From Pseudomonas rhizophila (GTDB taxonomy: Bacteria; Pseudomonadota; Gammaproteobacteria; Pseudomonadales; Pseudomonadaceae): DNA of 64,000 nucleotides. Position 1 is the stretch's first letter; each line of letters begins with the position of its first letter. The stretch is taken from assembly GCF_003033885.1 (NCBI RefSeq), contig NZ_CP024081.1:620999-684998 (forward strand). The letters are read 5' to 3'. The notes below the pieces were generated by a model, which worked only from the letters and a program-made list of their open reading frames with translations, was not told the origin of the DNA and did no database searches. The position numbers and the translations under genes were made by a program. Below are positions 44,634-54,349 of this stretch, in pieces.

Positions 44634-45341
44634 ATGCGCAGTGAAGACCTCAAGATATTGTTCGACCAGCAAGCTGTCAGCTACGACAAGCAATGGGAAA
44701 GGATGGCGCCGATTCGCGCCGCCCTCTATTTGCTGCTCGAATCTCAGTTCGCCGGCCTGCCGGAAAATGCCCGGATACTCTGCGTCGGCGTTGGCACGGG
44801 GGCGGAACTTGCCCATCTGGCGGAGCGCTTCCCCGGCTGGCATTTCACTGCTGTCGACCCTTCGGGCGCTATGCTTGATGTCTGTCGTCAGAGGGCCGTT
44901 CAGCATGGCTTTCTCGCGCGCTGCCATTTTCACGAAGGCTACCTGGATACGCTCGTCGCCGAGGCCAGCTACGACGCGGCTACCTGCTTGCTGGTCTCCC
45001 AATTCTTGTTGGAAGAAGATGCCCGCACCAGGTTCTTTCGCGAAATAGCCCAGCGCCTTAAACCCCACGGAATATTGGCGAACGCCGACCTCGCCTCTGA
45101 TACCGAATCGCCTGCCTATGAGGCGCTGTTACGCAGTTGGATGACATTGATGTCCTCCGACGGTCTTCAGCCAGAAGTGCTGGAGCGAGCGCGTATTGCT
45201 TACGCCAGAGATGTTGCGATCCTGCCTGCGCAACAGGTCGCGAGCCTTATCAAGGCCGCCGGGTTTGACGCCCCTGTACAGTTCTTTCAGACGGGATTGA
45301 TGCACGGATGGGTCTGTACGCGGCGAGCACATCTGGAGTGA
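44634..45341 (+). CDS. Class I SAM-dependent methyltransferase
   Basis: A 235-residue Rossmann methyltransferase. Motif I ILCVGVGTGAELAHLAERFP (about 49-68) and the acidic end of strand 2 (FTAVDPSGAM) bind S-adenosylmethionine. The C-terminal half resembles CmoA/YrrT-like small-molecule enzymes. AAGG precedes the ATG. Acceptor unknown; the gene stands alone. Confidence 0.87.
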   Translation: MRSEDLKILFDQQAVSYDKQWERMAPIRAALYLLLESQFAGLPENARILCVGVGTGAELAHLAERFPGWHFTAVDPSGAMLDVCRQRAVQHGFLARCHFHEGYLDTLVAEASYDAATCLLVSQFLLEEDARTRFFREIAQRLKPHGILANADLASDTESPAYEALLRSWMTLMSSDGLQPEVLERARIAYARDVAILPAQQVASLIKAAGFDAPVQFFQTGLMHGWVCTRRAHLE

Positions 45342-45450
45342 GTTAGAGACATTTTCATAAGCGTGCGTAGATGACGGGTAGGGCCTTGAAGACTGAGCGG
45401 GTGGAGCGAGGCGCGGTGTGCCGTTCGTTACGGATGCTGACTCATTCATA

Positions 45451-46647
45451 TTAATGCTGCTTGTTTGCACAATTTTGCTGTAGCGCGACTCGCCGCCCAC
45501 TCATGAAGCACAGTGTGCCGCCCAGCGCCGTCAACAAGCTCAAGGCATAGAACATCGTCGGCGCTGGGGTGTGCATGAGCAGGAAGCCGCAGATCACCGG
45601 GCTCAACGCGCCGCCCAGGGCCGCGAGGTTCTGCGCGCCGTAGTAGCTGCCGCGCAGTTCTTCCGGTGCCAGGGTGTCAACGAAGAGGAATTCGGCAGGG
45701 TAAATGATCATCTCACCGAGGGTGAAAATGAACATCGCCACGCACCAGGACACCAGGCTGTCGGCCAGGCTGAAGCCGATCAGACCGAGGATGAATAGGC
45801 TGGTGCCACCGGCGATCCAGTAGCGCAGCTGTTCGCGCTTGAGAAAGCGGCCGATCTGGTATTGCAGCAGGATCACGGCAATCGCATTGCAGGCGAGCAG
45901 GGCCGCCATGGTTTGCAGCGCGCGCTGGGAGTCCTCGACCACCAGCAGGTATTGCGACAGGTACAGGGTAAAACGCCCGTGGACCACGGTACTGAGCAGG
46001 CAGCCGCAGGTGAACATGATCAGCGTGCGGTCGTTTTTCAGGGTCACCAGGGTCTTGAGAAAACTCTGTGGCTGACCGATCGCGGGGGCCGGGGCCGAGT
46101 CGCTGGGAATGCCGCTCATCAGGAAGATGCTGCCGAAAGCGATGGCGCCGGCAATCAAGAACGGTGCAATCGGGTACACCCCGGCAATCACCACGCCGAG
46201 CATCGGGCCGGTGGCGTAGCCGATATTGGTAAGGGTGTAGCGTAAGGAAAACGCCTTGGCCCGCTGGCCCACGGGCAGGTTTTCGCTGAGGATCGCTTTG
46301 GAACCGATCAGGAACAGGGCCGACGCGGTTTCGGTGATCACCAGGGTCAGGGTAGTCAGGTAGAGGTTCTGGGCGAAAGTTAGCAGTACGAATCCGATGG
46401 CGCTGGAGAGCATGGTCAGGATCAGTAACCGGCGTTTCTCCAGGCGATCGATGATGTAGCCACCGTAGAGCGCGAGCAGGGTGGCAATGAACACCGCGAT
46501 GCCCAGCAACAAACCGACGTCCTGTTGGTTGAGACCGAGTTTGTTGCTCAGGAACAGGGTGAGCAACGGGCTGGTAATGGCGCGGCTGACGACGATAGTC
46601 AGTGAAACGATCATCAGGCGGCGGATGACGAGCGAGTAAGTGGCCAC
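45451..46647 (-). CDS. MFS transporter, MdtH-like
   Basis: A 398-residue 12-helix transporter of the DHA1 class. Seen: GGYIIDRLEKRRLL (motif A variant after helix 2) and RAKAFSLRYTLTNIGYATGP in helix 5. It begins with GTG at 46647; ATG 12 codons in would remove part of helix 1. Its start faces the end of the catabolic operon across a REPIN. Probably exports a drug or metabolite; substrate unknown. Confidence 0.83.
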   Translation of the reverse strand: MATYSLVIRRLMIVSLTIVVSRAITSPLLTLFLSNKLGLNQQDVGLLLGIAVFIATLLALYGGYIIDRLEKRRLLILTMLSSAIGFVLLTFAQNLYLTTLTLVITETASALFLIGSKAILSENLPVGQRAKAFSLRYTLTNIGYATGPMLGVVIAGVYPIAPFLIAGAIAFGSIFLMSGIPSDSAPAPAIGQPQSFLKTLVTLKNDRTLIMFTCGCLLSTVVHGRFTLYLSQYLLVVEDSQRALQTMAALLACNAIAVILLQYQIGRFLKREQLRYWIAGGTSLFILGLIGFSLADSLVSWCVAMFIFTLGEMIIYPAEFLFVDTLAPEELRGSYYGAQNLAALGGALSPVICGFLLMHTPAPTMFYALSLLTALGGTLCFMSGRRVALQQNCANKQH

Positions 46648-46701
46648 GGTGGGGCAGATGTCCTTATTCCAGTTTTTAGCGTTTGTTTGCGCCGAGGCAC
46701 T

Positions 46702-46772
46702 GCCATCGCGAGCAGGCTCGCTTCCACAGGGGAAGGTAATTCAATTGTGGGAGCGAGCCTGCTCGCGATAAC
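46702..46772. repeat. REP pair
   Basis: Inverted REP at 46704-46729 and forward REP at 46745-46770, between the MFS start and the stop of the MmgE/PrpD gene, the likely 3' end of the seven-gene operon. Confidence 0.9.
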
Positions 46773-46794
46773 GCCCGATCAGGCAATAAAAGTT

Positions 46795-48144
46795 TCAACC
46801 CAACCACCGTTCGAGCAGTCCAACCGACTCCAGCGTTTCCAGCCGCGCTAGTTGCCCCAGCAACGCCTCGGCCTGCACCCGCGGCATCACTCGCTCCGCC
46901 AGGCTGAAAAATTTCTGCTCCAGCGCCGCATCGCTCAACGGATTGGCTGGCGCACCCAAGGGCGGATCGACGCACAGCCGCGCCTGCCGACCGTCCACGG
47001 TCCGCACGCAGACCACGGGTTCGCCATCCTCTGACCGTCGCGGGTCAACTTCAAGGCGAATGCGCGACAGCCAGCGGTCAATCCGCGGGTCGCGGCGCGC
47101 GGTCTCGTCATAGGCTTCAAGTCCGCAATGCCCGTGTACCAGCCGCGCCGCCAGGGCGTAAGGCAGGCTCATCTGCGCTGCCGGCAGCGTGCTGACATCC
47201 TGGCCACCGCACATGTCCTGTAGAAACCCGCACAACGACACCTGAATGTCTTCGACCTGATCGGCGCCGACTTGCAACTGATCCAGCAGCAACCCCAGCG
47301 CATCGATGGCCGAATGGGTGCCACGGCACGAGGCATAGGGCTTGATCGAGCAGCGGGCGAGTTTCCACACCGATCCGAGATCCGCGTCCAGCGCTTGCGG
47401 TTCTGCCGTCGGCCCGGCCAGGGTCTTGAGAAAACCGCCCCAGACGTCATCAAACAGCCTGGCCGGCCCGGTGATGCCCTGCTGGGCAAATCGCGCGGCC
47501 AGCAATCCTCCTTCAGCCGCACGACCGCTGTGCAGCTTCTTGCTTTGCGAACCGTCATGGATGAACGCCCACAAGCCGCCGCTGAAACTGCCCGCAATGC
47601 CAAGCGCAGCGAGCGTTTGCCCGGCGTCCAGTCTCAGGATGCGCGCACTGGCGGCTGCTGCGCCGAACACCCCGCAGGTGGCAGTGGAATGCCACCCCGC
47701 GCCGTTGTGCGCCGAATAGCCGCCGCAGGCTTCGAGCACCCGGCGACCGACTTCATAGCCAAGCACCACGGCCGTGATCAGCTCACGACCGTTGACCGTT
47801 CCGGGCGCCATCGACACCGCGGCCATCACCGCCGGTAGGACCACCGCTCCGGAGTGGTCGCAGCCACCGGTGTCGTCCAGTTCCAGCGCATGGGCGGCGA
47901 CGCCGTTGAGCATTGCCGTCTGGGCGGCGCCGAGTCGCAGGTTGGTGCCCCAGACCAGGCTGTTGCCGGTTTCGCCCTCGAAGACCTGACGTGCCTGCCG
48001 TGCGACGTCGCTGTCCGCGCCGGCCAATGCCGCTCCGAACGTATCGAGGATGTGCCGTTTGGCCTGCGCCACCAGCGCCGCAGGCAAGTCTTCGAAGCGA
48101 GTGTCGACGCAGAACTGCGCCAGTCGCTGCAGGCGCTCGGTCAT
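46795..48144 (-). CDS. MmgE/PrpD-family protein
   Basis: A 449-residue protein of the MmgE/PrpD superfamily (HILDTFGAALAGADSDVA, AHALELDDTGGCDHSG, GWHSTATCGVFGAAAA). Known members are 2-methylcitrate dehydratase, cis-aconitate decarboxylase and iminodisuccinate epimerase. Propionate genes are absent, so PrpD itself is unlikely. Its ATG overlaps the stop of the upstream deacetylase gene (ATGA), making it the translationally coupled last gene of the operon. With the C-N lyase at 52626 it could be an epimerase of an N-substituted aspartate; this is inference. Confidence 0.85.
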   Translation of the reverse strand: MTERLQRLAQFCVDTRFEDLPAALVAQAKRHILDTFGAALAGADSDVARQARQVFEGETGNSLVWGTNLRLGAAQTAMLNGVAAHALELDDTGGCDHSGAVVLPAVMAAVSMAPGTVNGRELITAVVLGYEVGRRVLEACGGYSAHNGAGWHSTATCGVFGAAAASARILRLDAGQTLAALGIAGSFSGGLWAFIHDGSQSKKLHSGRAAEGGLLAARFAQQGITGPARLFDDVWGGFLKTLAGPTAEPQALDADLGSVWKLARCSIKPYASCRGTHSAIDALGLLLDQLQVGADQVEDIQVSLCGFLQDMCGGQDVSTLPAAQMSLPYALAARLVHGHCGLEAYDETARRDPRIDRWLSRIRLEVDPRRSEDGEPVVCVRTVDGRQARLCVDPPLGAPANPLSDAALEQKFFSLAERVMPRVQAEALLGQLARLETLESVGLLERWLG

Positions 48145-49028
48145 AGCAGGTAGTCCCGATAGTGCCGCTCGTACACCGAGGCGGGGTGATCGCCGGCCGT
48201 TGGCAGCGCCGAGTCCGCCCACCATTGGGCGACTTCGCAACCTCGGGCGATCCATACATCATCGTGCTGCTGGATGCCCCGCAGCAGCTCGCGCAACACG
48301 CCGATTCGCCCCGGCGTACCGATGATCTCGGGATGCAGGCGCAGCACGTAACACAGGCCGAAGCGGTGAAACCCGGCGAAGTCCATTTGCAGATTGCCCA
48401 GAGTGTGACTGTAGGAAGCGATCCGCGATTGCGCAGGTGGCACCGCCGGGCTCAGGTTGAAGGCGAAGTAGGGCTCGTCCTCCAGTTCATAGTGCAACGG
48501 CAGTTCGATAATCCCGGGTGCGGTAGGGTGAGCGAAAGGCAAATCATCGCCACGCCATGACGACGACCAGCTTATGCCGTGTTCGCCCAAGGCCTCGATG
48601 AACCCCGGTGCGCCATTGCCGGCGGGGATGCGAAAACCGCTGGGGCGCTGGCCGGTCAGCGCCTGCAACGCTGCACACCCTCGGGCGATTTCGTCACGCT
48701 GCTGCGCCAGGTCGAGAGTGTCGTAGTTGCAGTGGCGATAACCGGCGCAGGCAATCTCGTGCCCGCCTGCTTGAATCGCCTGGATGTGTTGCGGGTTTTT
48801 TTCGGCAACGATGCCGGGAATGAACCAACTGCTGCACACCTTCAGTTCGTCGAACAGCCCCAGCAGGCGCTCGACACCTCGTTGTGTGCCGTAACGCCAC
48901 ACGGACAGGGTCTTGTCGCGCCCGGCGACTTCCGGGGCCTGGGTGAGAATGCCGTGGATGTCGTTGTAATCGACCGTCAACACGACAGCGCAGCGGTAGC
49001 CCTGGGGCCAGAAAACCGAATCAGCCAT
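48141..49028 (-). CDS. Polysaccharide deacetylase-family (PuuE-like) hydrolase 2
   Basis: A 295-residue NodB-homology protein. The first metal motif is TVDYND where most relatives have TxDDG/FDxD, and the second is HEIACAGYRHCNYD. GFRIPAGNG provides the Arg of motif 3. Its relatives act on carbon-nitrogen bonds of small molecules (PuuE allantoinase), not only on chitin. The ATG at 49028 overlaps the stop of deacetylase 1 by 8 bp, with AAGGAG before it. The two deacetylases are related and could form a heteromer or hydrolyse successive amide bonds. Confidence 0.85.
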   Translation of the reverse strand: MADSVFWPQGYRCAVVLTVDYNDIHGILTQAPEVAGRDKTLSVWRYGTQRGVERLLGLFDELKVCSSWFIPGIVAEKNPQHIQAIQAGGHEIACAGYRHCNYDTLDLAQQRDEIARGCAALQALTGQRPSGFRIPAGNGAPGFIEALGEHGISWSSSWRGDDLPFAHPTAPGIIELPLHYELEDEPYFAFNLSPAVPPAQSRIASYSHTLGNLQMDFAGFHRFGLCYVLRLHPEIIGTPGRIGVLRELLRGIQQHDDVWIARGCEVAQWWADSALPTAGDHPASVYERHYRDYLL

Positions 49029-49869
49029 GGTGATGCTCCTTGAGCCACCACTGCGCGACATCGCGGCAGGTGGCAAACCACACGTCGTTGCGCTGGCGCA
49101 TGTGCCCGAAGAGTTTTTCCAGCAGCAGGATGCGTCCCGGCTTGCCGGTGATCTTGGGGTGGAACAGGGTGGTCAGGCACAAGCCTTCATTCATGGCACC
49201 GTCGTATTCGCGACACCAGTTGTCCAGGGTCAGCTCATAGCTGGCGGTGCGATCCAGCCCTGACGGAAAATCCGGCGCGCGGGTATAAGCCAGTGAGGCG
49301 TAGTCATCCATCTCCCAGCGACCGGGGATCTCCACCAGGGGCGTGTCAAAACCTGGCACCTTCACCAGGTACGGGCGGTCATCGCCACGCATGCTGCTGG
49401 AATAGGTCACGCCGGCCTCGACCAGCATCGCCGGGGTCTCGGCGCGCCAGTCGCCGGAGGGGGTGCGAAAGCCTTCGGCGCGGATGTTCAAGTGGTTCCA
49501 GAACACCTCGCGGCAGCGCTTCATCACGTCCTTCTGCTGTTCCAGCGTCAGGGCGTAAAAGGATTCGTGCTTGTAGCCGTGGTACGCCACCTCATGCCCG
49601 CGCTCGACAATCGCCTGGCACTGCTTTGGCCAGTTCTCAACGACCCAGGCCGGGACGAAGAAGGTGGTCGGGATGCCGAAGGCGTCGAGCAGATCGAGCA
49701 GTCGCGGCAGCGCCCGGTAAGGACCATAACCGCCAAATCCGAAATACTCAGGCTTGTGCCAGATCGAGCCGTTGAGCATGGCATCGCCGGTGGGGCCGTC
49801 GAGGTCGAAGGCCAGGGCGAGGCAGGCTTTGTGCGGCGCCGGCCAGGTGGGTTGGGGTGAGGAGGACAT
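49021..49869 (-). CDS. Polysaccharide deacetylase-family (PuuE-like) hydrolase 1
   Basis: A 282-residue NodB-homology hydrolase. Seen: ALAFDLDGPTGD (metal Asp), HEVAYHGYKHESFY (metal His pair), GFRTPSGDW and LFHPKITGKPGR (C-terminal catalytic His). No signal peptide, so a cytosolic enzyme, as expected for PuuE-like cyclic amide or ureide hydrolases. It begins 148 bp downstream of the ABC binding protein gene, the gap being filled by a REPIN, and is coupled to deacetylase 2. Confidence 0.87.
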   Translation of the reverse strand: MSSSPQPTWPAPHKACLALAFDLDGPTGDAMLNGSIWHKPEYFGFGGYGPYRALPRLLDLLDAFGIPTTFFVPAWVVENWPKQCQAIVERGHEVAYHGYKHESFYALTLEQQKDVMKRCREVFWNHLNIRAEGFRTPSGDWRAETPAMLVEAGVTYSSSMRGDDRPYLVKVPGFDTPLVEIPGRWEMDDYASLAYTRAPDFPSGLDRTASYELTLDNWCREYDGAMNEGLCLTTLFHPKITGKPGRILLLEKLFGHMRQRNDVWFATCRDVAQWWLKEHHHG

Positions 49870-49907
49870 CGTGGTGCTCCAGCTATTTCATAGGTAAAGC
49901 CCAATCC

Positions 49908-49990
49908 GTGGGGGAGCGAGCCTGCTCGCGATGGCGTATCAGCGCACCCGTGTCGACTGACACACCATCGCGAGCAGGCTCGCTCCCACA
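49908..49990. repeat. REPIN inside the catabolic operon
   Basis: Forward REP (49908-49932) and inverted REP (49966-49990) between the transporter half and the enzyme half of the operon. A REPIN here can reduce downstream expression or protect the upstream mRNA. Confidence 0.88.
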
Positions 49991-50017
49991 ACAAACGGAC
50001 AGGCTTGTTCCTTGCGG

Positions 50018-50842
50018 TTACTTCCCGGCGTTAATGGTCGCCGTCTTGATCGCGCCCAGCTCCAGCTCCCACTTCTTCAGGATCGCCTGGTAGCTGCCGT
50101 CGTCGATCATGCTCTGCAGTGCGACTTTCACCGCTTCGCTCAGCTCAGGTTTTTTCTTGCTGACGCCCAGGCCGGTGAACTGCGACGAGATCGGCAGGCC
50201 CACGGTCTTGTACATGTCCTTTTCCTGGGTCTTGAGGTACGGCAGGGTTTCGCTGCCTTGCATCGCCGCGTCGATACGGCTCTGGCGCAGTTGCGCACGG
50301 GCGTCGGCGGAGCCTTCGGTGCCCACCACGTTGATCGCCGGTTTACCCGCCGCTTCGCAGTTGGCCTTGCTCCACTCGGCGATTTCCGTAGGGAAGGTGG
50401 TGCGGCGGCTGGTGCCGACTTTCTTGCCGCACAGGTCGATGATCTCGTTGATGTCTTTGTTCTTTTGCAGGGTGTAGAACTGCGGACCGCTGGTGAAGTA
50501 GTCAACGAAGGTCACGCTGGCCTGACGTTCGGCGGTGTCGGTCATGCCCGACAGCACCATGTCGACGCGGTCGGTGGTGAGCGCGTTGATCATTTGTTCG
50601 AAGCCAGTTTCCTGCCATTTGATCTTGATGCCCAAGCGTTCGGCCAAGGCGTTGCCCAGGTCATAGTCCAGGCCGGTCAACTGGTTGGTGGCCGGGTCCT
50701 TGAAATCCATCGGCGGATAGTTCGGCATGATCGCGACGACGATCTCGCCCTTGTCCTTGATGCTGGCCGGCAGTTCGGCGGCGAAGCTGAAGCTGGAGGC
50801 CATCAAGCCTGCGAGTACTGCTGGGATTACGAAGTTCTTCAT
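50018..50842 (-). CDS. ABC substrate-binding protein, amino-acid type (family 3)
   Basis: A 274-residue periplasmic protein with a signal peptide (VIPAVLAGLMASSFSFA, cleavage before AEL) and the family 3 fold (GLDYDLGNALAERLGI, DMVLSGMTDTAERQ, GKKVGTSRRTT). Two cysteines (LCGKKV and ANCEAAG) probably form the usual disulfide. Family members bind amino acids, opines and amino-acid derivatives. It belongs with the permease and ATPase that precede it in the operon. Confidence 0.92.
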   Translation of the reverse strand: MKNFVIPAVLAGLMASSFSFAAELPASIKDKGEIVVAIMPNYPPMDFKDPATNQLTGLDYDLGNALAERLGIKIKWQETGFEQMINALTTDRVDMVLSGMTDTAERQASVTFVDYFTSGPQFYTLQKNKDINEIIDLCGKKVGTSRRTTFPTEIAEWSKANCEAAGKPAINVVGTEGSADARAQLRQSRIDAAMQGSETLPYLKTQEKDMYKTVGLPISSQFTGLGVSKKKPELSEAVKVALQSMIDDGSYQAILKKWELELGAIKTATINAGK

Positions 50843-50881
50843 GGTCGTTCTCTTTTGAGTGTTGTGAGCGCCAAAGGGCGC

Positions 50882-51646
50882 TTAGGTTCGAACGGCAGAA
50901 ATGAAGCTTTGGGTGCGAGGGTTTTGCGGACTTATTAGTATTTCTTCGGGGCTTCCAGCCTCCACGATCTGCCCGCCGTCCATGAACACCATGCGATTGG
51001 AAACCTCGCGAGCGAAGCCCAGTTCATGGGTGACGACGATCATGGTCATGCCGGTCTGCGCGAGGTCGCGCATCACCGACAGCACCTCACCGACCAGTTC
51101 CGGGTCGAGTGCCGAAGTGGGTTCATCGAACAACATCAGCTTGGGGCGCATGGCCAATGCACGCGCAATGGCGACGCGTTGCTGCTGGCCACCCGAAAGT
51201 TCGATCGGGTAGCTGTTGCGCTTGTCGGTCAGGCCGACGCGGGCGAGCAATTCCAGGGCTTCTTCATTTGCCTCTTTGGGCGAACGCTTGAGCACCTGGC
51301 ATGGCCCTTCGATGATGTTTTGCAGCACAGTCATGTGCGGAAACAGGTTGAAACGCTGGAACACCATGCCGGTGGACAGACGTTGACGGGCGATCTGGGA
51401 CTCGTTGAGTTCGTGCAGTTTGTTGCCGACGATGCGGTAACCCACCAGTTCGCCATCGACCCACAGGCCACCCTTGTCGATCTTTTCCAGTTGGTTGACG
51501 CAACGCAGCAAGGTGCTTTTACCGGAACCGGACGGGCCGATGATGCACAGCACTTCACCTTGCTCGACTTCGATGTTGATGTCTTTGAGCGCGTGGAACT
51601 GGTCGTAATACTTATTCAGACTCACGGCCTTGACGATGCTTCTCAT
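50882..51646 (-). CDS. ABC ATPase, polar amino-acid type (GlnQ/HisP)
   Basis: A 254-residue ATPase: Walker [11 protein letters not shown]-loop [12 protein letters not shown], signature [15 protein letters not shown], Walker [13 protein letters not shown], and His in VVTHEL. The start at ATG 51646 has GAGGAG upstream; the longer frame overlaps the permease end. Gap to the permease is 10 bp, so it is co-translated. Confidence 0.93.
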   Translation of the reverse strand: MRSIVKAVSLNKYYDQFHALKDINIEVEQGEVLCIIGPSGSGKSTLLRCVNQLEKIDKGGLWVDGELVGYRIVGNKLHELNESQIARQRLSTGMVFQRFNLFPHMTVLQNIIEGPCQVLKRSPKEANEEALELLARVGLTDKRNSYPIELSGGQQQRVAIARALAMRPKLMLFDEPTSALDPELVGEVLSVMRDLAQTGMTMIVVTHELGFAREVSNRMVFMDGGQIVEAGSPEEILISPQNPRTQSFISAVRT

Positions 51647-51656
51647 GTAGGGCTCC

Positions 51657-52535
51657 TCAAGAACGCTTGCCGGCGCCGCGAGCGAAACGACGCTCCAGAC
51701 GGCTTTGACCAAAGGACAGGACGGTGACGGTGGCCAGGTACCAGATACCCGCGACGATCAGCAGCTCCATCACCCGGGCGTTGGCGTAGTAGATGTTCTG
51801 GGCGTTGTAGAGCAGTTCCGAGTACTGGATGACGCTCGCCAGCGAGGTCATTTTCACCATGCCGATAAACTCGTTGCCGACCGGCGGAATGATGATCCGC
51901 ATCGCCTGCGGCAGGATGATCCGGCGCAGCGCTTGAAGGCGTGGCATGCCAATCGACTTGGCGGCTTCGTACTGCCCGGTGTCCACCGACAACAGGCCGG
52001 CGCGCACCACTTCGGCGGTGTAGGCGCCCTGGTTGATGCTCAAGCCCAGGAGGGCGGCCGCGAATGGCGTCATCAGGCTCACGGTGTCCATTTCGAACAG
52101 GCCGGGAATGCCGATGGTGGGGAAGATCAGCGCCAGGTTGAACCACAACAGCAGTTGCAGGATCAGCGGCGTGCCGCGAAACAGCCAGGTGTAGGTCACC
52201 GCGACGTAACGCAGGATCGGGTTGGCCGACATGCGCATGATCGCCGTGATCACCCCGAACACAATACCCAGCCCCATCGCCAGCACGGCCATGACGATGG
52301 TATTGAGCAAGCCCCACATGATCGCTTGGGAGGTGAGGAACTGGCCGATGTACGACCATTCGATCTTGCCTTCGGCAAAGGCGCGCACCAGGCCGATGAT
52401 CGCTATGAGGATCACGGTGGCGAAAAAAATCCGCCCGTAGTAACGACGTGGCACGTGGTCGTACTGGGTTATATCAAACTGGTTTTCCGCCAGTTTGCGC
52501 TCCGCCTGAAGTCGTTCTGCCTGAGTCTGACTCAT
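51657..52535 (-). CDS. ABC permease, polar amino-acid type
   Basis: A 292-residue HisM/GlnP-type permease: helix at about 36-54, [17 protein letters not shown] (start of the core), [18 protein letters not shown] and the EAA loop [20 protein letters not shown]. Only one permease gene is present, so the channel is probably a homodimer. It follows the lyase gene by about 90 bp. Confidence 0.92.
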   Translation of the reverse strand: MSQTQAERLQAERKLAENQFDITQYDHVPRRYYGRIFFATVILIAIIGLVRAFAEGKIEWSYIGQFLTSQAIMWGLLNTIVMAVLAMGLGIVFGVITAIMRMSANPILRYVAVTYTWLFRGTPLILQLLLWFNLALIFPTIGIPGLFEMDTVSLMTPFAAALLGLSINQGAYTAEVVRAGLLSVDTGQYEAAKSIGMPRLQALRRIILPQAMRIIIPPVGNEFIGMVKMTSLASVIQYSELLYNAQNIYYANARVMELLIVAGIWYLATVTVLSFGQSRLERRFARGAGKRS

Positions 52536-52581
52536 GTTGTTTCTCCGAACACGGGTATTGCAGGTCAAACACATTTCCTTG

Positions 52582-52607
52582 CAGGTGCCGGCTTGCCAGC
52601 TCCTACC
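52582..52607. repeat. Divergent REP variant
   Basis: CAGGTGCCGGCTTGCCAGCTCC, whose two halves mirror each other, matches the GTAGGAGCTGGCAAGCCGGC class of Pseudomonas repeats. It lies between the lyase and permease genes of the operon. Confidence 0.55.
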
Positions 52608-52625
52608 GGGGTTTTGCGTTGTCTA

Positions 52626-54053
52626 TCAGAGGCGGAAGCCCTGATAGTTCTTGGTCCATTCGTGTTGCGCGGCGAGGGCGGTCTTCAACCGGCCGATCTG
52701 CTCGCGCACCTGCTGCGGCGCGGTACCACCCCAACCGCTACGGGCAGCGATGGCGGCTTCTAGCGTCAGGCTGTCGCGTACTTCCGGGGTCAGGCGCGGA
52801 TCGATTTCGGCCAACAGCGCCGGCGAGGCTTCCCACAACTCGATGTCGTGTTTCTCACAGGCTTGAACCAGCGCGCCGGTGATTTCATGGGCTTCCTTGA
52901 ACGGCACGCCGCGCACCGCCAGCCAGTCGGCCACTTCGGTCGCGAGGGTGAACCCGAGCGGTGCCTGGCGGCGCAACTCTTCAACGTTGACCTTCATGGT
53001 CGCGACCATCCCAGCCATGGCGGGCAGGACCAGCAGCAAGGTGTCGACGCTGTCGAGCACGCCGTTCTTGTCTTCGCTCAAGTCGCGGTTGTATGACAGC
53101 GGCAGCGATTTCAGGGTAGAGAGCAGACCGGTGAGGTTGCCGATCAGGCGACCTGCCTTGCCCCGGGCCAGTTCGGCAATGTCCGGGTTTTTCTTCTGCG
53201 GCATGATTGAGCTACCGGTGGCGTAGGCATCGTCCAGGGCAACCCAGCGAAATTGCCGCGATGACCACAGACAAAATTCTTCGGCAAGGCGGGAAATGTT
53301 GATCCCGAGCATGCTGGCAATAAACAGGAATTCGGCGACGTGATCGCGGCTAGCCACCGCATCGATGGAGTTTTCGCAGACGCCGCTGTAACCCATTTCC
53401 CTAGCCGACTGCTGCGGCAGGCGCGCGATGGCGGAACCGGCCATGGCGGCGGCGCCGAGTGGCGACAGCGCGGTGCGGATGTCCCAGTCCACCAGTCGTT
53501 GCACGTCACGCAGCATCGATTGGGCGTGAGCGAGCAAGTGATGGGCAAAGACGATCGGTTGCGCCTGTTGCAGGTGAGTGAAGCCTGGGCAGATGCTTTC
53601 GATGTGTTGTTCGGCCTGATCGACCAGCGCTTGTTGCAAGGCAAGTACTTCGACGGCCAGGGTGCGCACGTGGTCGCGCAGGAACAGACGCAGGTCGTTG
53701 GCGGTCTGGTCGTTGCGCGAACGGCCGGCGCGCAGCTTGCCGCCCAATGGGCCGAGGCGCTCGGTCAGCAGGCGTTCGATGAACGTGTGGACGTCTTCGT
53801 CATCCAGCGTTGGCGCGATGCTGCCGGCTTTGAAATCAGCGCCGATACCTTCCAGCGCGTCGAGCATGGTGTGGGTTTCCTGCTCGCTCAACAGTCCGGC
53901 GCGTTGCAGCTCACGGGCATGGGCCTTGGAGCCGGCGAGGTCGTACGGGGTCAGGCGAAAGTAACGCTCAGGGCAACGGGACAGGGCCGCCAGGGCTTCG
54001 GAGGGGCCGCTTTTGAAACGGGCCCCCCAGAGACGTTCGGTGGGTTGAGACAT
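52626..54053 (-). CDS. Argininosuccinate-lyase-like C-N lyase
   Basis: A 475-residue member of the aspartase/fumarase superfamily closest to argininosuccinate lyase. Seen: AGRSRNDQTANDLRLF, THLQQAQPIVFAHH (catalytic His region) and the signature GSSIMPQKKNPD with the catalytic Ser. It is the first gene of the operon. A biosynthetic ArgH would not be expected with an ABC transporter, two deacetylases and a PrpD protein. Related catabolic enzymes cleave EDDS or iminodisuccinate to fumarate and an amine, and such a role is favoured here by context. The exact substrate is unknown. Confidence 0.85.
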   Translation of the reverse strand: MSQPTERLWGARFKSGPSEALAALSRCPERYFRLTPYDLAGSKAHARELQRAGLLSEQETHTMLDALEGIGADFKAGSIAPTLDDEDVHTFIERLLTERLGPLGGKLRAGRSRNDQTANDLRLFLRDHVRTLAVEVLALQQALVDQAEQHIESICPGFTHLQQAQPIVFAHHLLAHAQSMLRDVQRLVDWDIRTALSPLGAAAMAGSAIARLPQQSAREMGYSGVCENSIDAVASRDHVAEFLFIASMLGINISRLAEEFCLWSSRQFRWVALDDAYATGSSIMPQKKNPDIAELARGKAGRLIGNLTGLLSTLKSLPLSYNRDLSEDKNGVLDSVDTLLLVLPAMAGMVATMKVNVEELRRQAPLGFTLATEVADWLAVRGVPFKEAHEITGALVQACEKHDIELWEASPALLAEIDPRLTPEVRDSLTLEAAIAARSGWGGTAPQQVREQIGRLKTALAAQHEWTKNYQGFRL

Positions 54054-54349
54054 TGTTGTTTTCCTCGTCGGTAAAGCGAACTGAAATGGATGCGAAGAGC
54101 CGAGAAGACCCGCCGGAAATAATTCGGGCGTGGTTCGGCCTAAGCAGTTTTCAAGAGGGCAGTTGCAGCGTTGCGAGAGCTGATCGAAGTGTCAGCTTTT
54201 AGCAGTTCGAAGTCAGTGAGTTGGCACTGAAGTACGGGGATTATTAGCGGTTGCCAAGCCTGGTTTTCTGTGTTCATTATTATTGGCCAGCTTTATTTTT
54301 GTTGTTGGACACAGGTTGTTGAATAGCGCGCCAGAGGTAAATAAGCATT

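Noticed and set aside
46795..48144. prpD, 2-methylcitrate dehydratase
   Set aside because: None of the methylcitrate genes (prpB, prpC, acnD, prpF) is nearby.
52626..54053. Housekeeping argH
   Set aside because: The sequence is ASL-like, but the gene heads an operon with an ABC importer, deacetylases and a PrpD protein, so a catabolic lyase is more likely than arginine synthesis.
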